DNA of 42,596 bases from an uncultured Clostridia bacterium (GTDB lineage: Bacteria; Bacillota; Clostridia; Christensenellales; UBA1242): NCBI GenBank assembly GCA_944349415.1, contig CALVMX010000009.1, forward strand, positions 1-42,596, given 5' to 3'. The notes under the pieces were generated by a model. The model was not told the origin of the DNA, did not search any database, and saw only the letters and a list, made by a program, of their open reading frames with translations. The first letter of the stretch is position 1, and every line of letters begins with the position of its first letter. Made by a program: the position numbers and the translations under genes. Positions 7,916 through 17,820 of the stretch are shown here, one piece after another.

Positions 7916-9630
7916 AACTTAGTAAACTTGTTGGCGAAAGATTAAAAGAAGTTCCAAACGGTGCGACGCTTAAAAGTCACATATTTTTGCTTCGTGCTGG
8001 CTACATAAAACAGGTGAGTTCAGGTATTTTTTCTCTTCTACCACCGGCTCAGCGTGTAAGTCAGAAAATTCAAGCAATTATCCGCGAAGAAATGAACAAA
8101 ATTGGCGGTCAAGAAGTTTTGTTTCCTGTTGTTATGCCAAGAGAACTTTGGGAACTTTCAGGAAGATATAACTCCATTCAAGAGGAACTTTTGCGTTTCA
8201 AAGATAGAACAGGGCATGATATGCTTTTAGGTATGACACATGAAGAGGCAGCCGTTCATATGGTTATGAACACAGTAAAATCACATGAGCAATTACCTTG
8301 TATGATTTATCAAATTCAAACAAAATACCGTGATGAAGCGCGTCCACGTGGTGGGCTTATTCGTGTAAAAGAGTTCACGATGAAAGATGCCTATTCTTTC
8401 CATACTTCTCAAGAGGATTTGGACGATTACTATAAAAAAGCATATGATGCATACAACAGAATTTATAAACGTATCGGACTTAAAAACTTCATCTCTGTTC
8501 GAAGTGACAGCGGTATTATGGGCGGAAAAGTGGCTGATGAATTTATGCTTGTAACTGAAGCTGGCGAAGATAGACTTGTCCTATGCGACCATTGCGGCTA
8601 TAAGGCAAATATGGAAGTGGCTGAAGGTATAAGACAAGATGTAGAGACCGAAGAAAAGGAACTTAAAGAAGTTTTTACGGGCAATGCAAAAACTATTGAA
8701 GAAGTATGTCATTTTCTTGAAACAGAGCCTTCAAGGACAGTTAAAGCGGTTTGCTATGAAACAGAAAAAGGCGAACTTGTTGTAGCATTTCTTCGAGGAG
8801 ATTATGATATAAACGAAAAGAAATTAGCAAAACTTGTTAAAAGTGAAATAAAAATCGCTGACACTGACAAATTTGGGCTTGTTGCTGGCAATATTGGGTG
8901 TGTTAATCTTACACTTCCGGAAAATTCTCATGTTTTTTATGACCTTTCAGTAAAGAATTTGACAAATTTTGTCACAGGCGCTAACAAAGCGGACTATCAC
9001 TATATTAATGTTTCGGCAAGTCGTGATTTAGAAAACGCAGAATACAACGATATCGCTCTTGTAAAAGAAGGTGACACTTGTTCTGTTTGTGGCGAGAAAT
9101 TGAGGTTGACACGCGGAATTGAAATCGGAAATATCTTCCAACTTGGCACAAAATATACCAAGTCTATGGGCATGAAAGTTAGTATGCCAGACGGAACAAC
9201 CATGGAGCCAATTATGGGCTGTTATGGCATTGGAGTTGGCAGAGCTATTGCTTCTGTAATTGAAGAAAAGGCGGATGAAAAAGGAATTATTTGGCCAATG
9301 ACTATTGCGCCATGGCAAGTTCATTTTTGTCCTCTTAGGTTGGATGATGAGAATGTCGAAGTTATTTCAAATGAACTTTATAAGAAAATGTTAGATGCTG
9401 GAATTGAAGTTTTATTTGATGATAGGCATGTTTCAGCAGGTGTGAAACTTACTGACAGTGAACTTATGGGAATGCCAATTCGTGTTATTGTCAGTCCAAA
9501 GTCAATAGCAAATGGCTCGGCTGAAATAACCATGCGAGAAACTGGCGAAACTTACAATGTTTCTTTCGCAAATCTTATCAATGAACTATTAGAGCTTATT
9601 GACGATTTAAAAGAGCAAATTGAAGAGTAA
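7912..9630 (+). CDS. proS: Prolyl-tRNA synthetase, bacterial type
   Basis: ProS charges tRNA-Pro. This 572-residue class II synthetase has motif 1 around residues 50-75, the THEEA loop at about 109-113, motif 2 YRDEARPRGGLIRVKEF at about 139-155 and motif 3 GCYGIGVGRAIASV in the second half. Between motifs 2 and 3 lies the YbaK-like editing insert, with cysteine pairs CDHCG and CSVCG next to it. The C-terminal anticodon-binding domain follows. It starts by overlapping xseB and ends the operon; a terminator follows. Confidence 0.97.
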   Translation: MKLSKLVGERLKEVPNGATLKSHIFLLRAGYIKQVSSGIFSLLPPAQRVSQKIQAIIREEMNKIGGQEVLFPVVMPRELWELSGRYNSIQEELLRFKDRTGHDMLLGMTHEEAAVHMVMNTVKSHEQLPCMIYQIQTKYRDEARPRGGLIRVKEFTMKDAYSFHTSQEDLDDYYKKAYDAYNRIYKRIGLKNFISVRSDSGIMGGKVADEFMLVTEAGEDRLVLCDHCGYKANMEVAEGIRQDVETEEKELKEVFTGNAKTIEEVCHFLETEPSRTVKAVCYETEKGELVVAFLRGDYDINEKKLAKLVKSEIKIADTDKFGLVAGNIGCVNLTLPENSHVFYDLSVKNLTNFVTGANKADYHYINVSASRDLENAEYNDIALVKEGDTCSVCGEKLRLTRGIEIGNIFQLGTKYTKSMGMKVSMPDGTTMEPIMGCYGIGVGRAIASVIEEKADEKGIIWPMTIAPWQVHFCPLRLDDENVEVISNELYKKMLDAGIEVLFDDRHVSAGVKLTDSELMGMPIRVIVSPKSIANGSAEITMRETGETYNVSFANLINELLELIDDLKEQIEE

Positions 9631-9686
9631 TATTTTAACAAACTGACAGAAATATGTTATAAATTTAAATATAAAAGCTTAAAACA

Positions 9687-9717
9687 AATTAGTATTTTTA
9701 TACTAATTGTTTTATTT
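9687..9717 (+). terminator. Terminator after proS
   Basis: A 9-bp stem, AATTAGTAT at 9687-9695 and ATACTAATT at 9700-9708, has a four-T loop and runs into a T-rich tail. Confidence 0.75.
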
Positions 9718-9719
9718 AG

Positions 9720-9749
9720 TTGAAAAAATCTTTTTTAATGTTGTATAAT
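9720..9749 (+). promoter_or_regulatory. Promoter of lepA
   Basis: TTGAAA at 9720-9725 and TATAAT at 9744-9749 are separated by 18 bases. The box sits just after the proS terminator. Confidence 0.8.
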
Positions 9750-9766
9750 TTCGGTAGGAGAAAACT

Positions 9767-11572
9767 TTGAGTAATTTAGAGCATATAAGAAATTTTTGTA
9801 TAATTGCACATATAGACCATGGCAAAAGCACGTTGGCGGACAGACTTATTGAACTTACCGGCACTGTTTCAAAACGTGAAATGCAAGAACAGATTTTGGA
9901 TAGTATGGAACTTGAAAGAGAAAAAGGAATCACGATTAAACTCGCACCAACAAGGCTTATTTATGATTACAATGGCGAAGAATATATACTTAATTTAATT
10001 GACACACCGGGGCATGTGGACTTTACTTATGAAGTTTCGCGTTCACTTGCTGCTTGTGAAGGAGCCATACTTCTTGTAGACGCCTCACAAGGCGTCGAAG
10101 CACAAACTCTCGCAAACACCTATCTTGCTTTAGACAACAACTTAGAAACAATTCCTGTCATAAACAAAATAGATTTGCCATCTGCAAGAGTACCAGAAGT
10201 AAAAAAGGAAATTGAAGAAGTTATAGGGCTTGATGCTGAGAATTGTCCATGTATTTCTGCCAAAGACGGCACAAATGTTGAAGACGTCTTAAAGGCGATT
10301 ATTGAAAAAATCCCTGCACCAAAAGGAGACATAAACGGAAAACTGAAGTGCCTTATTTTTGATAGTCACTATGATAATTTTAAGGGGGCAATTTGTCTCA
10401 TTCGTGTTTTTGACGGACAAGTAAAGAAAGGCGATAAAATTTTAATGATGCAAACAAAAAAAGTTTTTGAAGTGACTGAAGTTGGCATTTTTGTGCCAAA
10501 CACGAAAGAAACGGAAGTCCTTTCTGCCGGCGATGTTGGTTATCTTGCTGGCTCTATTAAAACCATTCAAGATGTTAAAGTGGGCGACACCATAACCTCA
10601 GCAGAAGAGCCGACAGAAGAGGCTCTTGCTGGCTATAAAGAAGTCCAACCTGTTGTTTTTTGTGGTATTTTTCCAGTTGACGGAGCAAGATATGGCGAAC
10701 TTAAAGATGCGCTCGATAAATTAAAACTCAATGATGCCAGCCTGCAGTTTTCTGCCGAAAATTCGACCGCACTTGGCTATGGTTTTCGCTGTGGTTTTTT
10801 AGGATTATTACACCTTGAAATAATAACTGAAAGACTGGAGAGAGAATTTAATTTAGACATCATCACAACAGCACCAAGCGTAAGTTATCATGTTTATAAG
10901 ACAAGCGGTGATATGCTTGAAATTTCAAATCCGTCCAACTTGCCGCCTCAAGTGGAAATTGAAAGAATTGAGGAGCCAATGGTTAAAGTGAATGTCTTTA
11001 CTCCGCCAGAATATGTCGGTGCAATTATGGACTTATGTCAAGATAAACGTGGTGTATACAAAAATATGACTTATCTTGACAAACGAAGAGTGGAATTAAA
11101 CTATGACTTACCTCTTGGCGAAATTATTTATGATTTTTTTGATAGTTTAAAATCAAGAACGCATGGTTATGCTAGTTTTGACTATGAACAAAAGGGTTAC
11201 GCACCTGCCGACCTTGTTAGAGTTGATATACTTTTAAACGGCGAAAAGTGCGACGCTCTTTCTATGATAGTTCATAAAGACAAGGCATATAATCGTGGCA
11301 GAGAACTTGCCGAACGACTTAAGAAAATTATTCCTCGTCAACTTTTTGAAGTGCCTATTCAAGCTTGTATTGGCAACAAAATTATCGCTCGCGAAACAAT
11401 TTCAGCTCTTCGTAAAGACGTGCTTGCTAAATGTTATGGTGGAGATATAACAAGAAAAAGAAAACTTCTCGAAAAACAAAAAGAAGGGAAAAAGAGAATG
11501 AGAAAAATTGGTTCGGTTGAAATACCTTCCGAAGCTTTTATGAGTATTTTAAAATTGAATGATGAAGAATAA
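9767..11572 (+). CDS. lepA: Elongation factor 4 (LepA)
   Basis: LepA is a ribosome-binding translational GTPase of the EF-G family. The 601-residue protein has the G1 motif AHIDHGKST near residue 15, [14 protein letters not shown], and the LepA-specific C-terminal domain with [14 protein letters not shown]. The start codon is TTG at 9767, placed six bases after GGTAGGAG; no ATG is available before the G1 motif. Its stop overlaps the start of hemW. Confidence 0.97.
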   Translation: MSNLEHIRNFCIIAHIDHGKSTLADRLIELTGTVSKREMQEQILDSMELEREKGITIKLAPTRLIYDYNGEEYILNLIDTPGHVDFTYEVSRSLAACEGAILLVDASQGVEAQTLANTYLALDNNLETIPVINKIDLPSARVPEVKKEIEEVIGLDAENCPCISAKDGTNVEDVLKAIIEKIPAPKGDINGKLKCLIFDSHYDNFKGAICLIRVFDGQVKKGDKILMMQTKKVFEVTEVGIFVPNTKETEVLSAGDVGYLAGSIKTIQDVKVGDTITSAEEPTEEALAGYKEVQPVVFCGIFPVDGARYGELKDALDKLKLNDASLQFSAENSTALGYGFRCGFLGLLHLEIITERLEREFNLDIITTAPSVSYHVYKTSGDMLEISNPSNLPPQVEIERIEEPMVKVNVFTPPEYVGAIMDLCQDKRGVYKNMTYLDKRRVELNYDLPLGEIIYDFFDSLKSRTHGYASFDYEQKGYAPADLVRVDILLNGEKCDALSMIVHKDKAYNRGRELAERLKKIIPRQLFEVPIQACIGNKIIARETISALRKDVLAKCYGGDITRKRKLLEKQKEGKKRMRKIGSVEIPSEAFMSILKLNDEE

Positions 11573-12653
11573 CGAAATATCTATCTATATTCATATACCT
11601 TTTTGTGAAAGAAAGTGCGATTATTGTGCTTTCGTGTCTTTTTGTGTAAATGAAAAAGAAGAAGATAAATATATTGATTATTTAACAAAAGAAATGGAAA
11701 ATTTCAAAACTTCTAAAGTTGTCAAAACCATTTATATTGGCGGTGGCACGCCATCAATTTTAAGTATTGAAAATTTAAAGAAAATTTTTTATACCCTAAA
11801 ATCCAATTTTAAAATCAAAAAAGACGCCGAAATAACCATTGAGGTAAATCCAAATTCTCTTAGCGAAGAGAAACTTTTTGAATATAAAAATTTAGGTATC
11901 AATAGAATTAGCATTGGTGTGCAAAGTTTAAATAATGACACATTAAAAAAAATTGGCAGGCTACATAACAAAGATGAGGCGATAAAAAGCATCAAACTTG
12001 CAAGCAAATATTTTGACAACATCTCTGCTGATTTGATTATTGGTTTAGAAAATGAAAAAGATGTTTATAAGTATGCCGAAACCTTGATAGAGCTTGGAGT
12101 TAAGCATATTTCGGCATATATGCTTGAAATACATGAAAATACGCCTATTTTTGAAAAATTTAACTCTCAAAAGTATCTTCCGCTTAATGAGGAAGAAGTG
12201 GCAAATGAATATGAAAAACTGGTAGAATATCTGGAGAAAAAGAATTTTCACCAGTATGAAGTTAGCAATTTTGCATTAAGTGGTTATGAAAGCAGACATA
12301 ATTTGAATTATTGGAATTTTGGAGAATATATTGGTTTTGGAATCTCCGCTCATTCCTATATAAATGGCAAAAGAGTGGCAAATGCAAACACTTTGAAAGA
12401 ATATTTTAATGGCGTTAAATTCCAAGATGAAAATAACTCTAAAACAGAAATTGAAGAGAGAATATTTTTAGGACTTAGATGTATATTAGGTGTTGATTTA
12501 AAAGTTTTAGATAAATTGGGCTATAAAATGCAAAACAATGAAAACTATCAAATGTTTGTTAAAAAGGGAATTCTATTTGAAAAGGGCGATAGGGTATATT
12601 TAAATAAAAAATATTATCTTGTAAGTGATTTTGTGATTTCTCATCTTTTATAG
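11559..12653 (+). CDS. hemW: HemW-like radical SAM protein
   Basis: HemW is a radical SAM relative of coproporphyrinogen III dehydrogenase that binds heme and is thought to act as a chaperone. The 364-residue protein has the cluster motif [12 protein letters not shown] (Cys 16, 20 and 23), the glycine motif IYIGGGTPS, and [15 protein letters not shown]. No heme biosynthesis genes are in the window, so HemW is favoured over HemN. Two adjacent ATG codons (11559, 11562) lie inside the lepA end. The pairing of lepA and hemW is common in Firmicutes. Confidence 0.92.
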   Translation: MMKNNEISIYIHIPFCERKCDYCAFVSFCVNEKEEDKYIDYLTKEMENFKTSKVVKTIYIGGGTPSILSIENLKKIFYTLKSNFKIKKDAEITIEVNPNSLSEEKLFEYKNLGINRISIGVQSLNNDTLKKIGRLHNKDEAIKSIKLASKYFDNISADLIIGLENEKDVYKYAETLIELGVKHISAYMLEIHENTPIFEKFNSQKYLPLNEEEVANEYEKLVEYLEKKNFHQYEVSNFALSGYESRHNLNYWNFGEYIGFGISAHSYINGKRVANANTLKEYFNGVKFQDENNSKTEIEERIFLGLRCILGVDLKVLDKLGYKMQNNENYQMFVKKGILFEKGDRVYLNKKYYLVSDFVISHLL

Positions 12654-12710
12654 ATTAGAAAAATTTTATTTTAAGTATTTGTGGTTTTTTAGAATATTAG
12701 GTTTTGTGGA

Positions 12711-12801
12711 GGGCGGATTTTGCCCACGTGATTAACACGTGGGCTTTTGAAAACAAAGTTTTCAAAAAATTTTTAACATAGTTAAAAATTAAAAATCCGC
12801 C
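12711..12801. repeat. Four-way-junction palindromic element, copy A
   Basis: The outer 10-bp stem GGCGGATTTT (12712-12721) pairs with AAAATCCGCC (12792-12801). Inside are three hairpins end to end. The first is GCCCACGTG/CACGTGGGC (12722-12744), 9 bp with a 5-base loop. The second is TTTTGAAAAC/GTTTTCAAAA (12745-12767), 10 bp with a 3-base loop. The third is AATTTTTAAC/GTTAAAAATT (12768-12790), 10 bp with a 3-base loop. All four stems are perfect and only base 12791 is unpaired at the junction. It lies 3' of hemW and lacks a T-run, so it is not an ordinary terminator. Confidence 0.9.
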
Positions 12802-12847
12802 AACTGTAACTAAATCTAAAATTTTTAATAAAAAATAGAAAAAACAG

Positions 12848-12876
12848 TTGATTTTATTAAAAATATTTGCTATAAT
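12848..12876 (+). promoter_or_regulatory. Promoter of ylxM-ffh
   Basis: TTGATT at 12848-12853 and TATAAT at 12871-12876 are 17 bases apart, with an extended TGC. A small hairpin GTAAAG/CTTTAC (12884-12903) falls in the leader. Confidence 0.82.
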
Positions 12877-12917
12877 ACAAAACGTAAAGCAATTTTACTT
12901 TACAAATTAGGTGGTAA

Positions 12918-13247
12918 ATGGCAAAAATTGAACTTACAGATTTTGTTCGCTATGGTGAACTGTTTGAAACATATGGAAAACTTCTCAGCGAAGATAGGCA
13001 AGTGATAATGAAGCAATATTTTGACTATAATATGACACTTGCAGAAATTGCTAAGGAGAGAAGAGTGACAAGGCAAGCAATTTTAGACAGCATAACCAAA
13101 TCTTGTCAAAAATTGGATGCTTACGAAAAAAGTTTACACCTATTAGAGAAGAAGAAAAATTTAAAGAACTCTTTAAACGAATTAAAAAATTTAAAATCGT
13201 TAAATGATATAAATAAAAAAGTCGAAGAAATTTTGGGAGATATTTAA
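12918..13247 (+). CDS. ylxM: YlxM family DNA-binding protein
   Basis: This 109-residue protein matches the UPF0122/YlxM family: a helix-turn-helix resembling a sigma factor region 4, with YFDYNMTLAEIAKERRVTRQ, followed by a helical tail. YlxM lies upstream of ffh in Gram-positives and is thought to modulate the signal recognition particle. ATG 12918 follows TAGGTGGTAA. Its stop overlaps the ffh start (TAATG). Confidence 0.93.
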   Translation: MAKIELTDFVRYGELFETYGKLLSEDRQVIMKQYFDYNMTLAEIAKERRVTRQAILDSITKSCQKLDAYEKSLHLLEKKKNLKNSLNELKNLKSLNDINKKVEEILGDI

Positions 13248-14566
13248 TGGCATTATTTTCAAATTTATCAGAAAGATTAAATCACATCTTTTCCAAGCTT
13301 ACAAAACGAGGAAAACTTACCGAGCTTGAAATTAAAGAGGCTATGCGAGAAGTTAGAATTGCTCTGCTTGAAGCTGATGTTAACTATATGGTGGCAAAAA
13401 ACTTTATAAACAACGTTTCAGCAAAAGCACTCGGCGAAGACGTGATGAAAAGTTTGACGCCAGGGCAAATGGTAATTAAAATTGTTAAAGACGAACTTAC
13501 AGCACTCATGTCAAGCACAGACCAAAAACTTCAATTATCTCATAATCCATCAATATTAATGATGTGTGGACTTCAGGGTGCTGGAAAAACGACCATGTGC
13601 GGAAAACTTGGAGCATATCTTAAGAAAAGCGGAAAAAAACCTCTTTTGGTTGCTTGTGACATTTATAGGCCTGCCGCTATAAATCAGTTGCAAGTTGTCG
13701 GCAAACAAGCAAATTGTGAAGTGTTTGAGAGGGGAACTCAAAATCCAGTTAAGACTGCTAAACAAGCGATCGACCATGCAAAAAAACAGGGCTTTGATGT
13801 GGTTATAATAGATACTGCAGGTCGACTTCATATCAATGAAGAGCTGATGAATGAACTCAAAGAGATAAAGAAAGAAGTCAAACCTCAAGAAATTTTGCTT
13901 GTTGTAGATGCTATGACTGGACAAGATGCTGTGACAATAAGCGAAAGCTTCAACAAGGACCTAGACATTTCTGGTGTCATTCTTACAAAACTTGACGGCG
14001 ACACGCGTGGCGGTGCTGCTCTTTCCATAAAAGCGATTACTGGAAAACCTATTAAGTTTTCAGGTGTAGGCGAAAAAATCGGCGATATAGAACCTTTCTA
14101 TCCAGACAGAATTGCCAGCAGAATTTTAGGTATGGGCGATGTTTTGTCACTCATAGAAAAGGCTCAAGAGGCGGTTACAGAAGAAGAGGCAAAAAAATTA
14201 GAAGAGAAATTTCGCGAAAATTCCTTTACCTTTGAAGATTATCTTGTTCAAATGGAAAACCTCAAAAAAATGGGCGGAATTAATGATATTTTAAAAATGA
14301 TTCCAGGTGCTGCAAGCAAGTTAAAAGGCGTGGCTATTGACGAAAAACAACTTGCTGTCAACAAAGCCATAATTCAAAGTATGACTAAGGAAGAACGCTT
14401 AAATCCTGAGATAATCAAAGCTAGCAGACGTAAAAGAATTGCTGACGGAAGTGGAACAAGCATACAACAAGTAAATCAACTTTTAAAGCAATTTGAGCAG
14501 TCCAAAGAAATGATGAAACAGTTGAAAAACAACAAACATGGTATGCGAGGAATGTTTGGTCGATAA
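13247..14566 (+). CDS. ffh: Signal recognition particle protein Ffh
   Basis: Ffh binds signal peptides emerging from the ribosome and SRP RNA, and docks with FtsY for co-translational membrane targeting. The 439-residue protein has the helical N domain, then the NG GTPase core with GLQGAGKTT, DTAGRL and TKLDGD. The methionine-rich M domain holds the signal-peptide groove and the RNA-binding stretch around SRRKRIADGSGTSIQQV. It is coupled to ylxM upstream. No SRP RNA gene was recognised nearby. Confidence 0.97.
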   Translation: MALFSNLSERLNHIFSKLTKRGKLTELEIKEAMREVRIALLEADVNYMVAKNFINNVSAKALGEDVMKSLTPGQMVIKIVKDELTALMSSTDQKLQLSHNPSILMMCGLQGAGKTTMCGKLGAYLKKSGKKPLLVACDIYRPAAINQLQVVGKQANCEVFERGTQNPVKTAKQAIDHAKKQGFDVVIIDTAGRLHINEELMNELKEIKKEVKPQEILLVVDAMTGQDAVTISESFNKDLDISGVILTKLDGDTRGGAALSIKAITGKPIKFSGVGEKIGDIEPFYPDRIASRILGMGDVLSLIEKAQEAVTEEEAKKLEEKFRENSFTFEDYLVQMENLKKMGGINDILKMIPGAASKLKGVAIDEKQLAVNKAIIQSMTKEERLNPEIIKASRRKRIADGSGTSIQQVNQLLKQFEQSKEMMKQLKNNKHGMRGMFGR

Positions 14567-14593
14567 AAAATGCTTTAAATTGTAAGCTTATAG

Positions 14594-14668
14594 GTTAGAT
14601 AACGTAACTAACAAAAAATAAAGATTATAACACGGAAATTCAAATTGGTATGTCCTAACGAAAGTTAG
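14594..14668 (+). promoter_or_regulatory. Paired small hairpins in the rpsP leader
   Basis: GTTAG/CTAAC (14594-14598 and 14608-14612) and CTAAC-GAAA-GTTAG (14655-14668, a GNRA-type loop) use the same complementary pentamers. The arms could pair in alternative ways. The stretch 14567-14707 holds no reading frame. Whether this is an S16 leader or chance is undecided. Confidence 0.35.
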
Positions 14669-14707
14669 TATATATAACAAAAGATTTAATTTAAAAGGAG
14701 AGAAAAA

Positions 14708-14965
14708 ATGGCTGTTAAAATTAGATTAACAAGAATGGGAGATAAAAAATCACCTTTCTACCGCGTTGTTGTTGCTGATTCAAAGAGCCCAAGAGATGGA
14801 AAATTTATTGATATTCTTGGAACTTATAATCCTTTGACAAATCCAGCAGAAATAAAAATCGACAACGAAAAAGCAACAAAATGGTTGAAAAATGGTGCTC
14901 TTCCAACAGAAACTGCAAAATCAATTTTAGTTAAGAGCGGTGTTATTTCAACTGAAAGCAAATAA
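14708..14965 (+). CDS. rpsP: 30S ribosomal protein S16
   Basis: This 85-residue protein has the S16 signature: [30 protein letters not shown] and [10 protein letters not shown]. It stabilises the 5' domain of 16S rRNA during small-subunit assembly. ATG 14708 follows AAAAGGAGAGAAAA. It opens the rpsP-khpA-rimM-trmD cluster found throughout Firmicutes. Confidence 0.98.
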   Translation: MAVKIRLTRMGDKKSPFYRVVVADSKSPRDGKFIDILGTYNPLTNPAEIKIDNEKATKWLKNGALPTETAKSILVKSGVISTESK

Positions 14966-15013
14966 ATTTGCAAAATTTTACTAAAATAGGGTTATCCCTT
15001 AAAGGAGACAAAT

Positions 15014-15244
15014 ATGCAACAATTACTTGAACTATTAGTTAAAACACTGGTTAAAAATGAAAACGAAGTGGAAATAACAAAAGAAGAAGGAGAAAAATCC
15101 ATAACTTTTGTTGTCAAAGTTGCAAGCGAAGATATCGGCAAAGTAATCGGCAAAAATGGTAAAATGGCAAGCAGTATCAGAACTATTATTAAATCCATTG
15201 GTGCAAAAGAACATAAAAAAATCTTTGTTAAGTTTGGTGACTAA
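15014..15244 (+). CDS. khpA: KH-domain RNA-binding protein KhpA
   Basis: This 76-residue protein is a single KH domain with the GxxG loop in GKVIGKNGKMASSIRTI. KhpA (YlqC) binds RNA, often with KhpB, and affects cell growth and small-RNA regulation in Gram-positives. It sits in its usual place between rpsP and rimM. ATG 15014 follows AAAGGAGA, and its stop overlaps rimM. Confidence 0.93.
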   Translation: MQQLLELLVKTLVKNENEVEITKEEGEKSITFVVKVASEDIGKVIGKNGKMASSIRTIIKSIGAKEHKKIFVKFGD

Positions 15245-15747
15245 TGGAGTTACTTTGTGTCGGTAAAATCATTAAACCGCAGGGAATAAAAGGGGAAGTT
15301 AAAATCTTTCCTCTTGTTGATATCCCTGCGATTTTTAATGGCAAGCATGAATTTTTTATCAATAAAAAACCGGTTAAAACTAAATCTTGCACATTTAGGT
15401 TAGGTTATGCTTATGCTACTTTTGATGTTATTCCAGACAGGAATACGGCAGAAAAATATAGAAACAGTCTCATTTATATTGATAAAGAAGAGTTTTATAA
15501 AATTCCATCAAATCAATTTTTAATTGATGACCTTGTAGGTCAAATTTTATATGACGAAAAAAGCGATTATGTAGGACAAATTATGGGTGTCGAAAATTTT
15601 GGTTTTGATGACATTGTAATAGTGAAAGAAGGAGAAAGATTATATCAAATACCTTTTGTGAGCGCCATTTTTAAGACTGGAGACAAAACTTCTGTTTATG
15701 TAATAAGAAAAGAATATGAAGGAGCAAAGACAGACTATGAAAATTGA
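15244..15747 (+). CDS. rimM: 16S rRNA processing protein RimM
   Basis: RimM helps mature the 30S head domain and binds S19. The 167-residue protein has the N-terminal beta-barrel starting [15 protein letters not shown] and a PRC-barrel C-terminal half with [13 protein letters not shown] and FVSAIFK. ATG 15244 overlaps the khpA stop. The C-terminus overlaps trmD by 11 bases. Confidence 0.94.
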   Translation: MELLCVGKIIKPQGIKGEVKIFPLVDIPAIFNGKHEFFINKKPVKTKSCTFRLGYAYATFDVIPDRNTAEKYRNSLIYIDKEEFYKIPSNQFLIDDLVGQILYDEKSDYVGQIMGVENFGFDDIVIVKEGERLYQIPFVSAIFKTGDKTSVYVIRKEYEGAKTDYEN

Positions 15748-16396
15748 TATTTTAACTTTGTTTCCAGAAATGTTCACTCCACTTCAAAGTAGTATACTTA
15801 AAAGAGCGACTGACAATAGAATTTTAGAAATTAATGTCATAAATATACGCGACTTTTCTTTGGATAAACACAAAAAATGTGATGATTATCCATTTGGCGG
15901 TGGGGCAGGTATGCTTATGACCGTTCAACCACTGTATGATGCTATCAAAAGCGTAAAGCAAGAAAATTCAAAAATTGTGTTTCCTTCTCCAAGAGGTAAA
16001 ACTTTTAACCAAAAAATTGCCAAAGACCTTTCAACCTTTGAACATTTAATTTTTGTTTGTGGGCATTATGAAGGTGTAGATGAGCGAATATTTCAATTAT
16101 ACGATATAGAAGAAATTTCAATAGGTGACTATGTTTTAACAGGTGGAGAACTGCCTTCTATGGTCATTATTGACACTCTTTCAAGATTTATCGATGGTGT
16201 TATAAGTGAAGAAAGCCTTTTAAATGAAAGTTTTTCCAATGGACTTTTAGAATATCCTCAATACACAAGGCCGGCAGAATTTATGGGCTTGAAAGTTCCA
16301 GAAGTTTTACTTTCTGGAAATCATCAAGAGGTTGAAAAGTGGCGCAAGGAAGAAAGTTTAAAAATAACTAAAAAGAATCGCATTGACTTGTTATAA
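15737..16396 (+). CDS. trmD: tRNA (guanine-N1)-methyltransferase TrmD
   Basis: TrmD methylates G37 next to the anticodon to prevent frameshifting. The start is ATG 15737 ([13 protein letters not shown]), the family N-terminus, with GGAG 12 bases before it; an in-frame ATG at 15716 is inside rimM and unlikely. The 219-residue protein shows the trefoil-knot SAM site: [21 protein letters not shown] and [19 protein letters not shown]. It overlaps rimM by 11 bases. Confidence 0.96.
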   Translation: MKIDILTLFPEMFTPLQSSILKRATDNRILEINVINIRDFSLDKHKKCDDYPFGGGAGMLMTVQPLYDAIKSVKQENSKIVFPSPRGKTFNQKIAKDLSTFEHLIFVCGHYEGVDERIFQLYDIEEISIGDYVLTGGELPSMVIIDTLSRFIDGVISEESLLNESFSNGLLEYPQYTRPAEFMGLKVPEVLLSGNHQEVEKWRKEESLKITKKNRIDLL

Positions 16397-16398
16397 TT

Positions 16399-16428
16399 GC
16401 ATAATACACAAAATATTGTGTAGTATGC
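16399..16428. repeat. Small palindromic repeat family R, copy 1
   Basis: GCATAATACACAA (16399-16411) pairs with TTGTGTAGTATGC (16416-16428) with one mismatch. It lies between trmD and rbgA. Related copies are at 26335 and 28900. No T-run follows, so it is not a typical terminator. Confidence 0.75.
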
Positions 16429-16466
16429 CAACATAACACATCAATATATATTATAAGAGGATAGAG

Positions 16467-17276
16467 ATGAAAATAAATTGGTTTCCTGGTCATATGAATA
16501 AAGCACTCAAAGATATAGAAAATCAACTAAAAAAAGTTGATGTTATTATCTATGTGCTGGATGCTAGAATTCCTGTTTCTTCTCTTAATCCATCCTTATC
16601 TAAAATAGCAGAGAATAAACCAATATTGTATTTAATCAACAAAATTGACCTAGCTGATGAAAAAAGAGTAAGGGAACTCCTTTCAAATTTTCAAGGGGAG
16701 GGAAAAGACTATCTGCTTTTTAATTCAACAACTTTTAAAAGTGATTTAGTTATATCAAAGATAAAAAAATTGGCTAAAGCCAAAATTGATAAATATATGA
16801 ATAAAGGACTCAAAGCAACCATTCGTGTTATGGTCGTTGGAGTGCCAAACAGTGGTAAAAGTTCACTTGTAAATAACCTTTGTAAGAAAGCTAAAACAGT
16901 CACGGGAAATAAAGCTGGAGTTACAAAAAGCGGACAATGGCTCAATGTAGGCGACGGTATTGAAATTTATGACACTCCTGGAACTTTATATCCAAATATT
17001 GAAAACCAAGATATTGCCAAAAAACTCGCTTTCGTTGGAAGTGTTCGAGATGAAGTTTTAGAATTTACATCTCTTGCTGAAGAACTTTTTGCTTTAATTA
17101 AAGAAAAATATCCTGAGTTTTTAGAAAAACGTTATCCAAATTGTAAAAATATAGAAGATATTGCGAAACTTCGCAAATATGTGACTTCTGGTGGCGAAGT
17201 TGACTTAGAGAGAGCGAGTTTCTCTTTTGTCGACGATTTTAGAAAAACGCGTATAGGCAAAATCACTTTGGATTAA
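16467..17276 (+). CDS. rbgA: Ribosome biogenesis GTPase RbgA (YlqF)
   Basis: RbgA is a circularly permuted GTPase needed for a late step of 50S assembly. The 269-residue protein starts NWFPGHMNKALKDI, as in the family. The permuted order is clear: NKIDLAD (G4) comes before GVPNSGKSSLVNNL (G1), with DTPGTL (G3) after that. A C-terminal helical RNA-binding domain follows. AGAGGATAGAG precedes ATG. The copy 1 palindrome lies about 40 bases upstream. Confidence 0.96.
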   Translation: MKINWFPGHMNKALKDIENQLKKVDVIIYVLDARIPVSSLNPSLSKIAENKPILYLINKIDLADEKRVRELLSNFQGEGKDYLLFNSTTFKSDLVISKIKKLAKAKIDKYMNKGLKATIRVMVVGVPNSGKSSLVNNLCKKAKTVTGNKAGVTKSGQWLNVGDGIEIYDTPGTLYPNIENQDIAKKLAFVGSVRDEVLEFTSLAEELFALIKEKYPEFLEKRYPNCKNIEDIAKLRKYVTSGGEVDLERASFSFVDDFRKTRIGKITLD

Positions 17277-17333
17277 AAATTGTTTTTATTTAGAATTAAA
17301 TAAAAGCAAAAATCTGATTTTTAAGGTGTATTT

Positions 17334-17702
17334 ATGTGGATTCAAAAAGATGAAAACAAAACTAAAAACAAAATTGAAGGTAATGTCGGCGAAGTTTTAA
17401 GCGTCAATTTTCTTGAAAAGAAAGGTTATAAAATTTTAGAAAGCAATTTTAAAACTAAATTTGGCGAAATTGATATTATTGCCAAAGACCAAAATATCAT
17501 TGTTTTTGTGGAAGTTAAAAGGCGAGAGACTTTGAAATATGGGCGGCCTATTGAAGCGATAGATTATAGGAAAGAAGGAAAAATAAAAATGGTTGCAGAA
17601 TATTATCTAAACAAAACCAAAAATTACGATGCCGATGTGCGTTTTGATGTAATTGAAATTGTTGGCGAAGATATCTCGCATATTGAAAATGCCTTTATGT
17701 GA
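17334..17702 (+). CDS. UPF0102 (YraN) nuclease-fold protein
   Basis: This 122-residue protein has the YraN pattern GNVGEVLSVNFLEKKGYKIL, then FGEIDIIAKDQNIIVFVEVK. The latter carries the E-D-E-K residues of a restriction-endonuclease-like fold. The family's role is unknown, with suspected links to DNA processing. It often sits close to rbgA or rnhB. AAGGTG precedes ATG 17334. Confidence 0.9.
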   Translation: MWIQKDENKTKNKIEGNVGEVLSVNFLEKKGYKILESNFKTKFGEIDIIAKDQNIIVFVEVKRRETLKYGRPIEAIDYRKEGKIKMVAEYYLNKTKNYDADVRFDVIEIVGEDISHIENAFM

Positions 17703-17789
17703 TTTTTAACTTTCAAGATACTTAAAGGTTATTTCAATAATTAAAGAATAGGGTGTTTTATAAATTTTTTAAAAATTTCGTTAAAACAC

Positions 17790-17819
17790 TTGAAATTTTA
17801 TATTTTACTATGTTATAAT
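17790..17819 (+). promoter_or_regulatory. Promoter of rplS
   Basis: TTGAAA at 17790-17795 and TATAAT at 17814-17819 are 18 bases apart, with an extended TGT. A palindrome GTGTTTTA/TAAAACAC (17753-17760 and 17782-17789) abuts the -35 box. Confidence 0.8.
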
Positions 17820-17820
17820 C

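Noticed and set aside
12711..12801. Element A as a plain terminator or an SRP RNA next to ffh
   Set aside because: There is no T-run after the closing stem, and the conserved SRP Alu or GGAA-tetraloop features are absent.
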